DNA of 64,000 nt from Dactylonectria macrodidyma (taxonomy: Eukaryota; Ascomycota; Sordariomycetes; Hypocreales; Nectriaceae): positions 434,001-498,000 of the forward strand of contig JAGMUV010000014.1 in assembly GCA_020744425.1 (NCBI GenBank), in the 5' to 3' direction. The notes beneath the pieces are model-generated. The model ran no database searches. It was not told the DNA's origin and worked only from the letters and a program-made list of their open reading frames with translations. Position 1 is the first letter of the stretch; each line of letters begins with the position of its first letter. The position numbers and the translations under genes were made by a program. Below, one piece after another: positions 51,527 through 62,817 of this stretch.

Positions 51527-52037
51527 ATGTGGTGTTTTTCTGCGACCGCTCGCGCGCATCCAGTCTCACCAGGACGGTATCGCAACCCGCCAGGCCTCAA
51601 TAGGGGCTCTCATATTACGGCAACGAAAAAATTAGTGTTCAGGACGGTGGATGTCTAGTTTGCCGCGCCCATAGTAAGTTGCACATAATTGCGTCGGTTC
51701 ATAGAGGGTTAGACGGTGACTACGGTGTGGTGCGTTGCTACATCCAGATTTGGTAGTGGCGGCTTCGCCGACTACTCCTTACTCATGCGCAACTCCCATC
51801 ACGGGTTGTCTCTTTAACATCTTACCGACAACATGGTCTTGCACTTTAAGCATACGCTTACGGAAAACCTTAAATGGACACATTGAAACCTTCCCATCGA
51901 TATGATCTGAAAACGAGTATGCTCTCATTTATCTAGCCATCAAATGCTGCTTTTACCATCTAAACATAATGATTTATCGTAATACACGACACAGTCGCGC
52001 CCAAACGCTATGCAATCCCTTAAAATACAGAACCCCT

Positions 52038-53062
52038 CTACAACTTCGGCTGAGAGCGTTGCTCAACCTTGTCGGCAATGGCCACTTGGACCTTCTCCTT
52101 GGGCAGCTCGTCTACCGGGCGGCCCGTCCAGTACTTGTCCTGCTCGAAGCCCTGGTAGATCATGGCCTCGGTGCCTAGGATGACCTGCCAGCCCTTCTCC
52201 TCGGAGATGGCGCCGAGGCGCGTGAAAGGTGTGGGGTTGTAGCACATCTCGAGAATGGCGCCCTTGGTCTCCTTGTCGAGGAAGGCCTCAGTGACCTGGC
52301 GGGCCTGGATCTCCTCAGCCGTCTGGGGCTCAAAGTCGGGCACGCAGGCGACGATGGCGCCAGGTCCCTCGAGCTCAGTGGCCTGAGCGACGGTCTTGAC
52401 GTGCAAGAGCAGGTCACCGTAGCCCCGGGCCTGGCAGTCCTTGATGACGGCCTCGACCTCGGACTCGTCGCGATTGACCAGGTAAATTGCCGTGGGCTTC
52501 ATCCACTTCCACAAGGCGTAGATGGCGCTGCGGGCCGCACCGCCGCCGCCGACGACAAGGGCCGGGCGGTTGTGGAAAACCGCGTCCGGGTCAGAGACGT
52601 TCTGGTAGAAGGACTCGCGGATGCCAATGGTATCGGTGTTGGCGCCGCAGAAGATGCGACGGCCATTCTCTTCGCGGAGGAAGAGGGTGTTGCAGGCGCC
52701 GACATCGCGGCACTCCTCGGTCAGCTCATCGAGGTAGGGCAGGATGGCGACCTTGTTGGGCATAGTGACGGCAGCACCTTGAAGTTTCTAGTCAGCTTTT
52801 GGTTCCATTGTTTTAGAATTGGCGCGGTTAACTCACCATAGAAATCGCGGTGACGAGCGAGTTCCATAAAGGCGGGGATATTATCGGAGTCCAGGCGGAC
52901 CTGACCCCATCGCAGGCCGAGCTCCTGGTAGATGATGTTGTGGAGGAATGGCGACAGCGAATGCGTCAACTTCTTGCCAAAGAGGTAGCCATGGCGGTCG
53001 AGCTGGGACACTTCATTTGAGGCGAGGTTGTCGCCCGAGGGGTAGGAAGATTGTAGAGACAT
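52038..53062 (-). CDS. qutB: Quinate/shikimate dehydrogenase QutB / qa-3
   Basis: Two exons, 53062-52837 and 52777-52038, give 321 residues; splicing restores [12 protein letters not shown]. The substrate-binding SLSPFLHN motif (after HS), the catalytic lysine in TMPNK, the GANTDTIGI motif and the glycine-rich NAD(P) site [15 protein letters not shown] are all present. Within a qut cluster this is the NAD-dependent quinate dehydrogenase that oxidises quinate to 3-dehydroquinate and shikimate to 3-dehydroshikimate. It is transcribed away from qutC, and the two share an approximately 1.1-kb upstream region with a candidate activator site at 53220-53235. Confidence 0.93.
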
Positions 53063-54164
53063 TGTGAGTTATTGAGGGGTTTTGTGAGGGGCTTTGGGAG
53101 AGAGGGAGAGAGATAGACAAGGAGGAATAAAGAGATAGAGAGAGAGGAATTGGAGTCTGAGTCTGAGTCTGGGGAGAGTTGAACAGAGTCCGGGGCAGTT
53201 GTGTGGTGTGGGGAGTCGGGGATAAGTGTTGGGCGGGGAGTTGAGTTACTGCGAGAAATCACTTTCAGAGGCGAAGCTCTATAGGTAGTCTGAAGAGCCT
53301 TTTTGCTCCGCTACCAGGGCTTTGGTCTCTTCAAGTAGTGTCCACTCACAATGGACCGGAATCACTGGTCATCACGGCAAAGCAACGTTCATGCGAGATC
53401 CAGATCCCCCAGGACCCCCCGCAAAAGCAATGTCCAGCACGACCTGGCCCAAGGGTTTTTCCACGAAATATCCCTCCATCTCCACTGCAAACCGAGCATC
53501 CGTGCTGCCTCGTCCACTGTATTCATCCGGGGGACAGCCCAATTGCCGAATCAGCGGTGCCCCACAGCGCCCCAGGATAAATGCTTAACCGGGTGTCCAT
53601 CCCTACACCACCATCGTTCATCGCCACGATGCATCCCCATCTCGCATCTGCGATGCTGGGATAAGACTTGCATTCCTGAAGGATTTCGGAGATCTGCTAC
53701 GTATTGTTACTAATCCGGTAGATCGTTTGCTCGCGTCTTGTGACCCCCAACTTGCAAATGACGACGATATCCACCCCCAACAAGGCCCTGCCTGTCACAT
53801 ATCGGAAAGCAAGTCTCGACTGGGACCTGTCGAAGGAGGCGGGTGTGAAGACCTTGATTCGTCATGAGGCCCATCTTGCCCATCTCCGCTCTGCTGGAGC
53901 CTGATAAACAATAACTCGTCGCAGAGTCTTGGATGACTTATCATCTCGCTTCTTGGACCCATCGACTCCATTGCCTTATTGAAGTCTTCCTATACTCCAT
54001 CATCCCCCCTAATATCTCCCATCAAGTTGACATCTCTCCTCATTATAATCTCTAACAAGTCTTATCATATTCATCCTCTCTGCCATTTACTCCCATAACT
54101 CCATCTCTGAAACTTCACTGCAATCCCCTCCCACTCTCCCTTAATACACAATACACAATACACA
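53063..54164. promoter_or_regulatory. Divergent promoter region between qutB and qutC
   Basis: About 1.1 kb between two divergent catabolic genes. It contains purine-rich leader sequence with three GAGTCT repeats at 53153-53170, a candidate activator site at 53220-53235 and an AATACACA microrepeat (54143-54164) directly before the qutC ATG. Confidence 0.6.
53220..53235 (+). promoter_or_regulatory. Candidate QutA/QA-1F binding half-site
   Basis: GGATAAGTGTTGGGCG matches the published Neurospora QA-1F consensus (GGRTAARYRYTTATCC) at 12 of 16 positions. The left half is perfect and the right half is poor. It is about 160 bp upstream of the qutB start. Confidence 0.35.
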
Positions 54165-55208
54165 ATGGCACACAAGCCAAGCATCTGCACCATGTCCCTA
54201 GGGCGGTGTTTCGCTGGCCACTCCCTCCCACACAAGCTTGACATGGCTCAAAAGTACGGCTTCCAAGGTATCGAGGTGTTTTATGAAGACCTCGCAGACC
54301 TGGCCAAGTCATATCCCGGCGGCGATACCGATGAGAACCAACTCTCCGCCGCCCGAGAGATCCGTCAACTGTGCGATGCCCGAAACTTGGAAATCATCTG
54401 CCTCCAACCCTTTATGCACTTTGGCGGCATTGCTGATCGTGCTGAGCACCGCCGAAGGCTGCAAGAGTTGCAGCTTTGGTTCCAGCTCTCCCACATCCTG
54501 GGAACAGACCTCATCCTGTTCCCCAGCAGCTTCCTCTCCCCTGATCATGTCCTCGACGACATGGACCTCACCGTCGCCGACTTTACCGAAGCGGCCGACA
54601 TGGGTCTCCAGGAGTCGCCGCCCATCCGGTTTGCCATGGAGGCTCTCTGCTGGGGCACACGAATCGATACTTGGGAGGGAAGCTGGGAGATTGTGCAGCG
54701 AGTTGACCGGCCCAACTTTGGTGTCTGCCTCGACAGCTACAACATCTTGGGTAGAATCTACGCGGACCCAGCTTCCCCCACGGGAAGAACCCAAAACTAC
54801 GAAGACGACACCATGAACTCGATCAAGCGCATGCTGTCAGACGTCGATGTGTCCAAGCTCTTCCTCCTCCAGGTGGCCGACGGCGAGCGCCTCGCCCAGC
54901 CCCTGGACGAGAAGCACCCCTTCTACAACGCGGAGCAGCCCACGCGAATGAGCTGGTCCCGCAACGCAAGACTCTTCTATGGCGAGCCCCAATACGGTGG
55001 CTACCTGCCCGTGAAGCAAGTCCTCCGTACCATCGTCCAGGGCCTCGGCTTCGAGGGCTGGCTGAGCTTCGAGGTCTTTAACCGAAGACTGACGGAGACG
55101 GACAAGGCGGTGCCGGAGGAGATGGCTCGGCGCGCGGCCGAGTCGTTTGTGAAGATGAAGGCCGACGTGGGTTTGAGGACTGACGATGTCATGCAGCCGA
55201 GACTGTAG
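54165..55208 (+). CDS. qutC: 3-Dehydroshikimate dehydratase QutC / qa-4
   Basis: A single exon of 347 residues, matching the fungal enzyme length. TIM-barrel features include the ICTMSLGRCFAGHSLPHKL opening, the GFQGIEVFYEDL strand, FAMEALCWGTR, VCLDSYNILGR and LSFEVFNRR; the Glu and Asp residues in these motifs fit the divalent-metal site. It dehydrates 3-dehydroshikimate to protocatechuate, committing quinate carbon to the beta-ketoadipate route. The AATACACA microrepeat runs up to the start codon. Confidence 0.94.
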   Translation: MAHKPSICTMSLGRCFAGHSLPHKLDMAQKYGFQGIEVFYEDLADLAKSYPGGDTDENQLSAAREIRQLCDARNLEIICLQPFMHFGGIADRAEHRRRLQELQLWFQLSHILGTDLILFPSSFLSPDHVLDDMDLTVADFTEAADMGLQESPPIRFAMEALCWGTRIDTWEGSWEIVQRVDRPNFGVCLDSYNILGRIYADPASPTGRTQNYEDDTMNSIKRMLSDVDVSKLFLLQVADGERLAQPLDEKHPFYNAEQPTRMSWSRNARLFYGEPQYGGYLPVKQVLRTIVQGLGFEGWLSFEVFNRRLTETDKAVPEEMARRAAESFVKMKADVGLRTDDVMQPRL

Positions 55209-55562
55209 GCCATGCTGTAATTAAATTGTGAACCTTAGCGAGCATTTGTACAATTTATCTTGATGATTCATGTCTTAATTTTGTTGCGAGGTATTGAATC
55301 CCGCTGTTGTGCTTGAGTGTTGAGCGTGACTGTTCCTTATCTGTGTGGTGGTGCAATCTACTCAGTTATCTTGTACTTTTTGCGTTGGTGTTTTTGTCTC
55401 ATTGCTGTAACTCTACCGTATCCCAGTGTTATGCTCATCCCATTGACCAAGATGTTTAATTCATATTCCCAATTCTTCGACCTTATGCCTGGCCGAGTTG
55501 CTCTATCAATTCCCTTAGTGATGCCCTTTTCTATACCGTGGCCCGTACGATGTCCAAATAAT
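55209..55562. other. Convergent 3' gap between qutC and qutE
   Basis: 354 bp of T-rich sequence, probably the two 3' UTRs. No gene recognised. Confidence 0.5.
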
Positions 55563-56054
55563 TTACAATCTCGCTCGCTTCCTCAGCTTCATGTGCTTCA
55601 CCGCAAATTCGATTCCAGCGGTGTATCCATACACTCCCAGTCCGCACAACACTGCCTCAGCCTTGTCGCAGAGGTAGCTTTGGTGTCTAAAAGCCTCTCG
55701 CGCGTGAACATTGGAGACGTGAACCTCGACAAAGGGAATATCGACGCCGACCAATGCGTCTCTGATAGCGACGCTGGTGTGGGTGTAAGCGCCGGCATTG
55801 ATGACGATGCCGTCCGTGTTGCCTCGGGCCGCCTGGATTCGGTCGACAATGGCACCCTCCGAGTTGGACTGGAAGACATCGAGGGTTGCTGATAATCCCG
55901 CAGCTTGTGACTTGGCTGCATCTTCCACGTCAGTCAGCGTGGTTGAGCCGTAGATATGCGGCTCGCGGGTGCCGAGCAGGTTGAGGTTGGGCCCGTTGAT
56001 CAAGAGGATGTGACGAGGCATGTCTTCTGTCTGGTCAACATCGAATTGGGGCAT
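55563..56054 (-). CDS. qutE: Catabolic type II 3-dehydroquinase QutE / qa-2
   Basis: 163 residues, or 152 if the second Met (MPRHILL) is the start; the shorter form fits the usual size better. The opening [16 protein letters not shown] carries the catalytic Arg, and the HIYGSTTL segment carries the catalytic Tyr. [23 protein letters not shown] and EVHVSN give the remaining active-site residues, including the His of EVHVSN. It converts 3-dehydroquinate to 3-dehydroshikimate by anti elimination; the protein is a dodecamer in other species. It is divergent from qutG with 646 bp between their starts. Confidence 0.94.
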   Translation of the reverse strand: MPQFDVDQTEDMPRHILLINGPNLNLLGTREPHIYGSTTLTDVEDAAKSQAAGLSATLDVFQSNSEGAIVDRIQAARGNTDGIVINAGAYTHTSVAIRDALVGVDIPFVEVHVSNVHAREAFRHQSYLCDKAEAVLCGLGVYGYTAGIEFAVKHMKLRKRARL

Positions 56055-56700
56055 TGTGTGGAGGGAATGGGATTTAGTGAATTGGTTTAATATGTGTTTT
56101 AGTGAGATTGAATTGGTACCTGACTAGGCAGTGTTCTAATTCTTGTTTCACAGCTTATCCCGTTGATATACTCGTCGACACTGAATTGCTTCTGTTCTGG
56201 CTTCTCCGTCATTGCTGTCGTCCGTCCGGTCGCTATGCTCAACCTTCATCCTTTCGGCATAGCTTTTGCTTGCCCCAGTACCTTGGCTAGCCCTTGGCGT
56301 TGCGTATCCCCGCCGTTCCGGGTAAAGCTTCATCCACAGGGTGTTGGTGCAAGAGGACCCATCAAAGCGGTCCAGAAGCCCCAGATAGATGCAGCAGAAA
56401 CACCCCAACGCCCAATCAAGGGCAACAATACACGCCCCAGAATCAACCGTGACAGATCTGAGATCGACATGGCCATTTTCTCCACTGCGCTCAGAGTCCG
56501 GCACGCGCGGAATTCTTCTGCGGCCCGGTTTGAGGCGGCTATTCTCGACACTCATTCGACCGTCATCAAAAACGGGGCGCCCTTGGACAGATCACACAGG
56601 CTCATACCTTAGCAACCTTCAAACCTTTCTTTCCCGGAAACACACTCATCAGGGAAGAACGCTACTACGTACATACATACAGTAGTAGGTAGTACGCACG
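56055..56700. promoter_or_regulatory. Divergent promoter region between qutE and qutG
   Basis: Shared upstream region of two quinate genes. A TTATCC half-site at 56155-56160 is compatible with the right half of the QA-1F consensus, but its left half is poor. No gene recognised. Confidence 0.5.
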
Positions 56701-57987
56701 ATGGATGACAAGGAGCTTGCCGAGATTTACGCCTTCGCCGTGCAGCTGGGGAAGGATGCCGGCGACATGCTCATGGCCGCGGCCCAGCGCCGTATCGCCG
56801 GTAGCGGGGAAGAGACAAGCTCCTCCACCGTCAAGTACGTCGAGAAGGAGAACTCGGTAGATATTGTGACCAAGACCGATAACGGTGCGTTTTATTGGCC
56901 CGATGCTGTGCTAGGGGACCCCTGCTAACGGTCCAGACGTCGAGCACTTCATCCGGACGACGGTCGAGGCCAAGTACCCTGATCATGAGTGAGTGACCCA
57001 GATCATAAGTGAGGGGGATGTTGAGACCTGGGGATATCATACCTGGGAATATCAACCCCACACTATGATAACATGTCCAAGCTGACACCACCACGCCTGT
57101 AGCTTCCTCGGTGAGGAGTCGTACTCAGCCGGGGCATCTCGAACATACCTCGTCGACGATGCCCGGCCGACATGGATCGTCGACCCCCTCGACGGCACCG
57201 TCAACTTCACCCACCTGTTCCCCATGTTCTGCGTGTCCATCGCCTTCGCCGTGGGTGGCGTGCCCGTCATCGGCGTCATAAACGCGCCCTTCCTGCACCA
57301 GACCTTCTCCTCGTGCGTCGGCAAGGGCGCCTGGCTCAACGAGACGCAGCGCCTGCCCCTCCTCCGCAACCCGACGCCCCCGATGCCTCACAACGCCCCC
57401 AGCGGATGCACCTTTTCCTGCGAGTGGGGGAAGGATCGCCGAGACATCCCCGATGGTAACATGACACGCAAGGTCGAGTCCTTTGTCAACATGGCTGCCG
57501 AGCGCAGCGGTCGAGGCGGCAAGGGTGGCATGGTCCACGGCGTCCGCAGCTTGGGGAGGTATGTTGCCCTGTCCGCCACGAGTTTATCAGTCCTGTAACT
57601 AACACAGGCCAATATAGTGCAACCCTTGATCTTGCTTACACGGCCATGGGATCCTTCGATATCTGGTGGGAGGGCGGTTGCTGGGAATGGGATGTCGCTG
57701 CTGGTTTTGCGATTCTCGAAGAGGCTGGAGGCTTGGTCACAACCGCAAACCCTCCCGAAGATCCTGAGACGGCAGAAATCCCCAAAGCACACCTTGGTGG
57801 CAGGCTGTATCTAGCCATTCGGTATGTCGTTCACCCAACATCTGCTCATACAGCACAGCTAACTGAAAGTAGTCCAGCCGGCCCTTCAGACAAGGAGACC
57901 GGTCGCGAGTCTCAGGAGAGAACTGTGCGAGAAGTTTGGAAGCGGGTTCGACATTTAGATTACAAGAGGCCAGGCGCCGGATCATAG
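56701..57987 (+). CDS. qutG: QutG / qa-x, inositol monophosphatase-like quinate-cluster protein
   Basis: Five exons, 56701-56884, 56937-56988, 57103-57558, 57618-57821 and 57873-57987, give 336 residues. IMPase-family motifs are intact: FLGEES, the metal-site WIVDPLDGTVNFTH, GSATLDLAYTAMG and WDVAAGFAILEEAGG. The full metal-binding set predicts an active Mg-dependent phosphatase, but the role of QutG in quinate use has never been settled. In other fungi it is co-regulated with the pathway and dispensable for growth on quinate. Introns all show GT...AG. Its 3' end faces MSH4 with 141 bp between stops. Confidence 0.92.
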
Positions 57988-58128
57988 ACATTACTCGATA
58001 CCAAAGATTAAAGCCATTGAGATTTCACAAACATAAGCTAGTTGTACGAATTACATGCAAGTTGCAATGGCATTGGCAGCCCAAGCATGTGAAGGGTTCA
58101 GGGAGATTCACACAGACGCCATCCCCAG

Positions 58129-61002
58129 CTACAAGTTGTCCACTTCTTCCATCCTAATGATGAATTCCTCTTGAAGCCGACTCAGGTATCTCGGCAGGGC
58201 TTCCTCGCTGCCCGAGTCCCTCGCCTGCTTCAGCGCCTCGTGAAGGTTCAGAATGAGCTTGCGTCGAGCCAACAGCTTTGTTGATTCGGAACTCCGCTTA
58301 CTTGCCTCCCTCTTCTGTCTCAGGTCCATGGCAACCGCCTCTGCCTTTTTGATGAATGATTCAGGGAACCCGATTGCTCGCGCCAGATTGATACCGTAAT
58401 GTTGGTCATCTTTCATGGCCCCAGAGGTCGCCTTGTACAGCATCGTAATTCGAGGCAATCCATCTTCGGTAGTGGAACTGTCAGCTGCAAGATGCAGGTT
58501 CAACACGCCAGGTCTATCTGCAAGGACTCGAGTCAAATCGGTAAAGTGGGTGGCAAACCAAACTGAGGCCTTGGTCTGAACGAGAGCTTCAGACATCGCA
58601 ATGGCTATGGCCAGGCCGTCCCTTGTGCTTGTGGCCCGGCCAAGCTCGTCGATCACAGCCAGGCTCTTGTCGTCAATATTTCGTAGGATGAATGCCATTT
58701 CACGCATCTCAACCGAGAATGTCGAGAGGTTGCACTCGATGTTGTCTTCGAGTGAGACACGGGCAAAGATGTTGTGTATAATTGGAAAGGCTGCATATTC
58801 AGCAGGGACGAACGATCCAATCTGTGCCATAATCTGCAATAAAGCCACAGCACGGATGTAAGTGCTTTTTCCGCTCATGTTACATCCAGTAACGATATGG
58901 AAGCAATATTGTTCGGTCGCGTAGTAGTCGTTTGGGACGAAGCTACCAGCCATAGTCTATATAATTAGAATCGCGCAGTCACGTTGGGTAAAGACTGTAC
59001 CTTACCTTGTCCAGAACTGGGTGTCGGGCAGACTTCAGCGCCAGCGTGCCACTGATGTCGGGCCGCACATAATCTCGAGTCGTGGCCAGTTGTCCAAACG
59101 ACGAGATCATGTCAACGAGGGCGACTGATTCGCAAACCCGGAACAGGTGTGGTGCCTCGGGTCGAAGCTGATTGACCAGAGCCTGGATAACGGAATCGCT
59201 CCGGATCACGATTTCGTTGGACGTGTCTGAAAGTCTCAAGTTCAGTTTCACGAGACTCAGAGTTTGACATTCGATCTTGTCCTTTTTTCGGACAGCGTGG
59301 ATGAGATCGTCGGGAAGAGGGCGCTCTTCAAAATCGGCAGCCTTAAGACGAAGCCAGTACTTGCGGCCATTGTCGAACTTGAGATTAGGGTAGATTCCAT
59401 GCGTCTCTGGTACCGGTCAATGACTTCTTTACTCACACAACACTCGGCCACATACCTCTCAGTTCGTCAACGTGTTTGTGGATTTCTTCTGTCAGCTCCT
59501 TGTATGTCTGTCGGGCGACATCTAGCATGCCACTGATACCAGACTTCACCGCGAATGTTCGCTGGTTGCGCAAGTCCAGAGCAGACTTCATGTAGGTGAC
59601 ATCCGCTTCAATGGTATTGCGAATTTTGTCTAGTGTGCGACATCTAATCTCCGGGCGACAGAGATCTCGAATTTTTATGAGTAATGCGCTCGTGGCAGGT
59701 TGCAGGGCTGTGTAGAGCTCAGGAATGGCTTCGAGGAAACTTTTCATCATCAAGACCTGGTTGATCTGTTCTTCAACTTGTTGGACATCTCCCGGTGGAG
59801 GAACAATGATGAGCTGCGATGGTTAGAGGCTGCACGCTGCAGAATCAACCGATGTACCTTGGTCAACATCTTCTCCGCGTCATGAAAGAACTTCAATGCT
59901 ACAGACAGTCAGTATCACGAGAAACACATGGATGCGTGTGCCATAACCTTTTCGAACTTCACGGAACATCTCCTCGTTGGTGGTCAATTCCTCAAGCGCG
60001 TCATATCTAGGGTTGATGAATGATTCTGGGCGTGTTGGTGGTTGAAGGATGTTACTTCGAAGCATTCTAGACCCCATCGGTGTAGAGGTGTGGTTTAGCA
60101 AGCCGAAAAGAGAATCTTTGGACTTGGGATTCCTCAAATTTTGTATGATTTCGAGAGATTGTATGGCAGAGATGTCAATCATCATGGTGTCCTCGGAAGG
60201 GCGATATCGAATGCGAAGAGAATGCGGTGCGAAATTGATGGCAAAACGTTGCTGGATGTATTTCATAGCCTATCTTTTGGTGAGAAATGAATCAATTCAT
60301 TCTGGTCATGGAACGTACAGCGGCAAAGGAGCTGATAGCATAGAACTTGCCGTGGGCGGCCACTTTGAGGGGCTCAATATCATCTTTCAACGCCAAACTC
60401 TGGATGTACTCCAAGCCATCGGTCTCGGACCAAGCTGAGCGATCCAAGGTGTCAGCCTGGGCTTCTGGCACCAGGTCCTGGACAAGGGAATATAGCGTGC
60501 TTGGAGCATTTGGGGGACAAGCCGACACCATGAAGAGAATGTGGGAAGGGGCTGAGATCTGGATCTTGTGAATGGTCTTGACAAAAGATTGGTTATCACA
60601 TATCTGGCTGAGGACAACTTCACCGATGGAAACATTGACAAAGGCCACTCCTACAGACGGGGTAACGCCGCGGGCTTCGCTGACTGCACACACGACGCTA
60701 TGAGACTCGGCGAGTCCTAGAATCGACGATGCACTGGCGGCTCGCGACTTGCGGCCAGACTGAATGTTCTGTCGGGTTCCAGGACGCGCTGTGGGTGGCC
60801 GAGATGTGCTGGGCCTGGTACTTGTTGCAGAGAGATAGCCTGTGCCATAGCTAAGGCCGGTCTGAGGTCTCCTACCCCCACGACCACATGGCGTGGAAGA
60901 AGTTCCGGGCTGCAATCGGTGGTCATTGGACTGGAAATACGCCGAGGAGGATGAAGTGGCTGTTCGTGAGGGTGCTGAAAAAGAAGATGCTGTGCCAGAC
61001 AT
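58129..61002 (-). CDS. MSH4: Meiotic MutS homologue MSH4
   Basis: Six exons, 61002-60319, 60269-59948, 59898-59858, 59813-59456, 59406-59006 and 58956-58129, give 877 residues, close to yeast Msh4. The first about 110 residues are Ser/Thr/Arg-rich and disordered. Next come the MutS connector and core (SLEIIQNLRNPKSKDSLFG, LLNHTSTPMGSRMLR), the lever region and the ATPase: Walker A TGCNMSGKST, Walker B and signature DELGRATSTRDG, and ATHF. There is no N-terminal mismatch-binding domain, as expected for MSH4. With MSH5 it stabilises recombination intermediates and promotes crossovers in meiosis. An upstream in-frame ATG at 61101 would add 33 residues; I prefer 61002 (MSGTASS). Confidence 0.93.
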
Positions 61003-61424
61003 GGCAGTTTTTGCTGGTCTTTTGTTGTCCCTGTCGTTTCGCCGTGTTAGTGAAAGTGGTTGGGGTAGCAGGCAATGGCAAGTGGAGATATTGAATCTCA
61101 ACGATCAGAGACACGAATTTCGGAGACAGAAATCAGAGGACACCCAGGACAAATCACAGAGATCCTCTACGAAGTCTTTTGATGCTGCCTTAGTTCTGCC
61201 TTGACGATTGCTCGCAAGCTGATGCTCGTCCAAGGTGCACCATTGGGAAGAGAAGGTGCAACTCCTCCATAACCGAGGTTTAGCCGACCGGCCCGGAACT
61301 TCCTTAGCAATTTCCCCGCGACCCGACGCCATGACATGGCTGCCAGCCAACGCCTCACACCGGTCGATGGCCAAATCCACACATCGTTGAGCGCCAAACG
61401 CGTTGATCGCGTCCCAAACCCACC
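61003..61424. promoter_or_regulatory. Divergent promoter region between MSH4 and the FAR1-type gene
   Basis: About 420 bp between two divergent starts. No other gene recognised. Confidence 0.5.
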
Positions 61425-62561
61425 ATGTTCGGCATCCTTGAGGCCGTCTCGGTGCCCCATTCGGGCATCTTCAACTCCTACGAAGACCTCTTCAAGGAGT
61501 TGAATGACCGGATGGAAAAGGATGGCTACAAAATTGTCAAGGCGAGGTCTCACCGAGGCAAAGTGGGTGGTGCCGACATCCCAGGAAACGACATAGTGCG
61601 ATGCGATCTCGTTTGCGATAGAGGCGGCCGACCATACCGCTGTATGGCCACCAAGCACAAGACGACGACAAAGAAGACGGATTGTCCATGGAAGGCGAAG
61701 GCGGTGCATCGCAAGACAATGGGCGGATGGGTCTTGACAATAACATGCGACCAGCACAACCACGAGCCGGGCACCCCAGAGCCTCCGACCCCCGAACCAG
61801 TGAGCGAAGACGAGGACAATACTGTGGAGGATCTAGAAGGTGAGGGGGAATCTAGTTCTGTCGCCTCGCTCTTTCTGACGCGCGCAGATGATGGACCTTT
61901 GCCTGATGCCGAGACCTCGGCTGCCATTCAGGTTGCGGGCGTATCCAACGCTGTCCTCCGGTTGACCGGCGATACCTTCCACCAGTTCAAAGGCGAGTAT
62001 CGCAAAATGTCACAACCGGAACGCCTCGGGATCTTGTCGCAGTTGCAGCTCCGCATTGCAGCCATCTACGCCGTGCAGAATGAGGACGTGCAGCGACAGA
62101 AGAGGCAAGAGGCTCAAGATAAGCGACACCGTCAGATTGAGGATACCAAGCGACAGGCCTCTGCACAAAAACAGCGAGCTCGTCAAAGAAGACAAGTCGA
62201 ACAGAATCAGCAGCAGACTCAGCAGCAGACTCAGCAACAGCTGCACGTCCAGCAACAGCAACAGCAACAGCAAGTCCAGCAGCAGCAGCATGCACAACAG
62301 CAGGTATCGCCTCAGCAAGCTCAAGCTCAAGCGCAGGCACAAGCGCAGGCTCAAGCTCAAGCTCAGGCTCAAGCTCAGGCCCAGGCCCAGGCTCAGGCTC
62401 AGGCTCAGGCCATGATGCAGTCCCAGCTGTATCTGCCTCAGCAGAATCCGCAGCAAACTCCTATACCTGTTCCAGGGATAGACATGCCTCAATTCCAACA
62501 CTACCCTGGACCTCCAAAGCGCATGCGCGGAAGGGCGTCGCAGGGGGCGCAGCAGGCGTGA
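61425..62561 (+). CDS. FAR1-type DNA-binding domain protein with Gln/Ala tract
   Basis: A single exon of 378 residues. Residues 15-115 form a FAR1-like (WRKY-GCM1 superfamily) zinc-binding domain, with candidate ligands C60/C64, C73, C87 and the HNH motif at 111-113 (ITCDQHNHEPG), plus the DCPWKAKAVHRK strand. An acidic linker, a helical basic segment (about 225-260) and a long Gln and Gln-Ala tract follow. The domain is shared by plant FAR1 regulators and Mutator-like transposases. Here no transposase domain remains, so this looks like a domesticated fungal transcription factor. The targets are unknown. Confidence 0.8.
   Translation: MFGILEAVSVPHSGIFNSYEDLFKELNDRMEKDGYKIVKARSHRGKVGGADIPGNDIVRCDLVCDRGGRPYRCMATKHKTTTKKTDCPWKAKAVHRKTMGGWVLTITCDQHNHEPGTPEPPTPEPVSEDEDNTVEDLEGEGESSSVASLFLTRADDGPLPDAETSAAIQVAGVSNAVLRLTGDTFHQFKGEYRKMSQPERLGILSQLQLRIAAIYAVQNEDVQRQKRQEAQDKRHRQIEDTKRQASAQKQRARQRRQVEQNQQQTQQQTQQQLHVQQQQQQQQVQQQQHAQQQVSPQQAQAQAQAQAQAQAQAQAQAQAQAQAQAQAQAMMQSQLYLPQQNPQQTPIPVPGIDMPQFQHYPGPPKRMRGRASQGAQQA
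62317..62412. repeat. In-frame CARGCN repeat coding for a (Gln-Ala)n tract
   Basis: About sixteen tandem hexamers of CAR-GCN with third-base variation encode alternating Gln and Ala. Such tracts change length easily by slippage. Confidence 0.85.
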
Positions 62562-62817
62562 TGAATGGTATCACAGGCGTCATTGGGAACTGGCAATGTG
62601 ATTGATAAGGATAAGGAAAAAGAAAAGGAAGAAGTGGCTGCAAACTGCATCTTATGGCCCTAACGGGAATGCGTGGGGGTTCCCGCTGGTATTGTTAGCG
62701 TTACCACCGCAATCCTCACCGCCAAAATTTCTCTGATTTTGCCGATTTTGCCCAACTGCCCCACCATCCCACCTTGAACCATCCAAATATTTCACAAGCA
62801 CAACAACCACTTCCACG

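Larger units (their letters stand above)
50159..52037. other. Intergenic between qutD and qutB; two mobile elements
   Basis: Convergent gap of about 1.9 kb. It holds a foldback element at 50677-51297 and copy B of the MITE-like repeat at 51431-51526. No coding gene recognised. Confidence 0.6.

Noticed and set aside
62010..62501. 163-codon minus-strand leucine-rich frame that looks like a membrane protein
   Set aside because: It is the reverse complement of the Gln/Ala repeat tract; leucine and serine arise from CTG/AGC complements.
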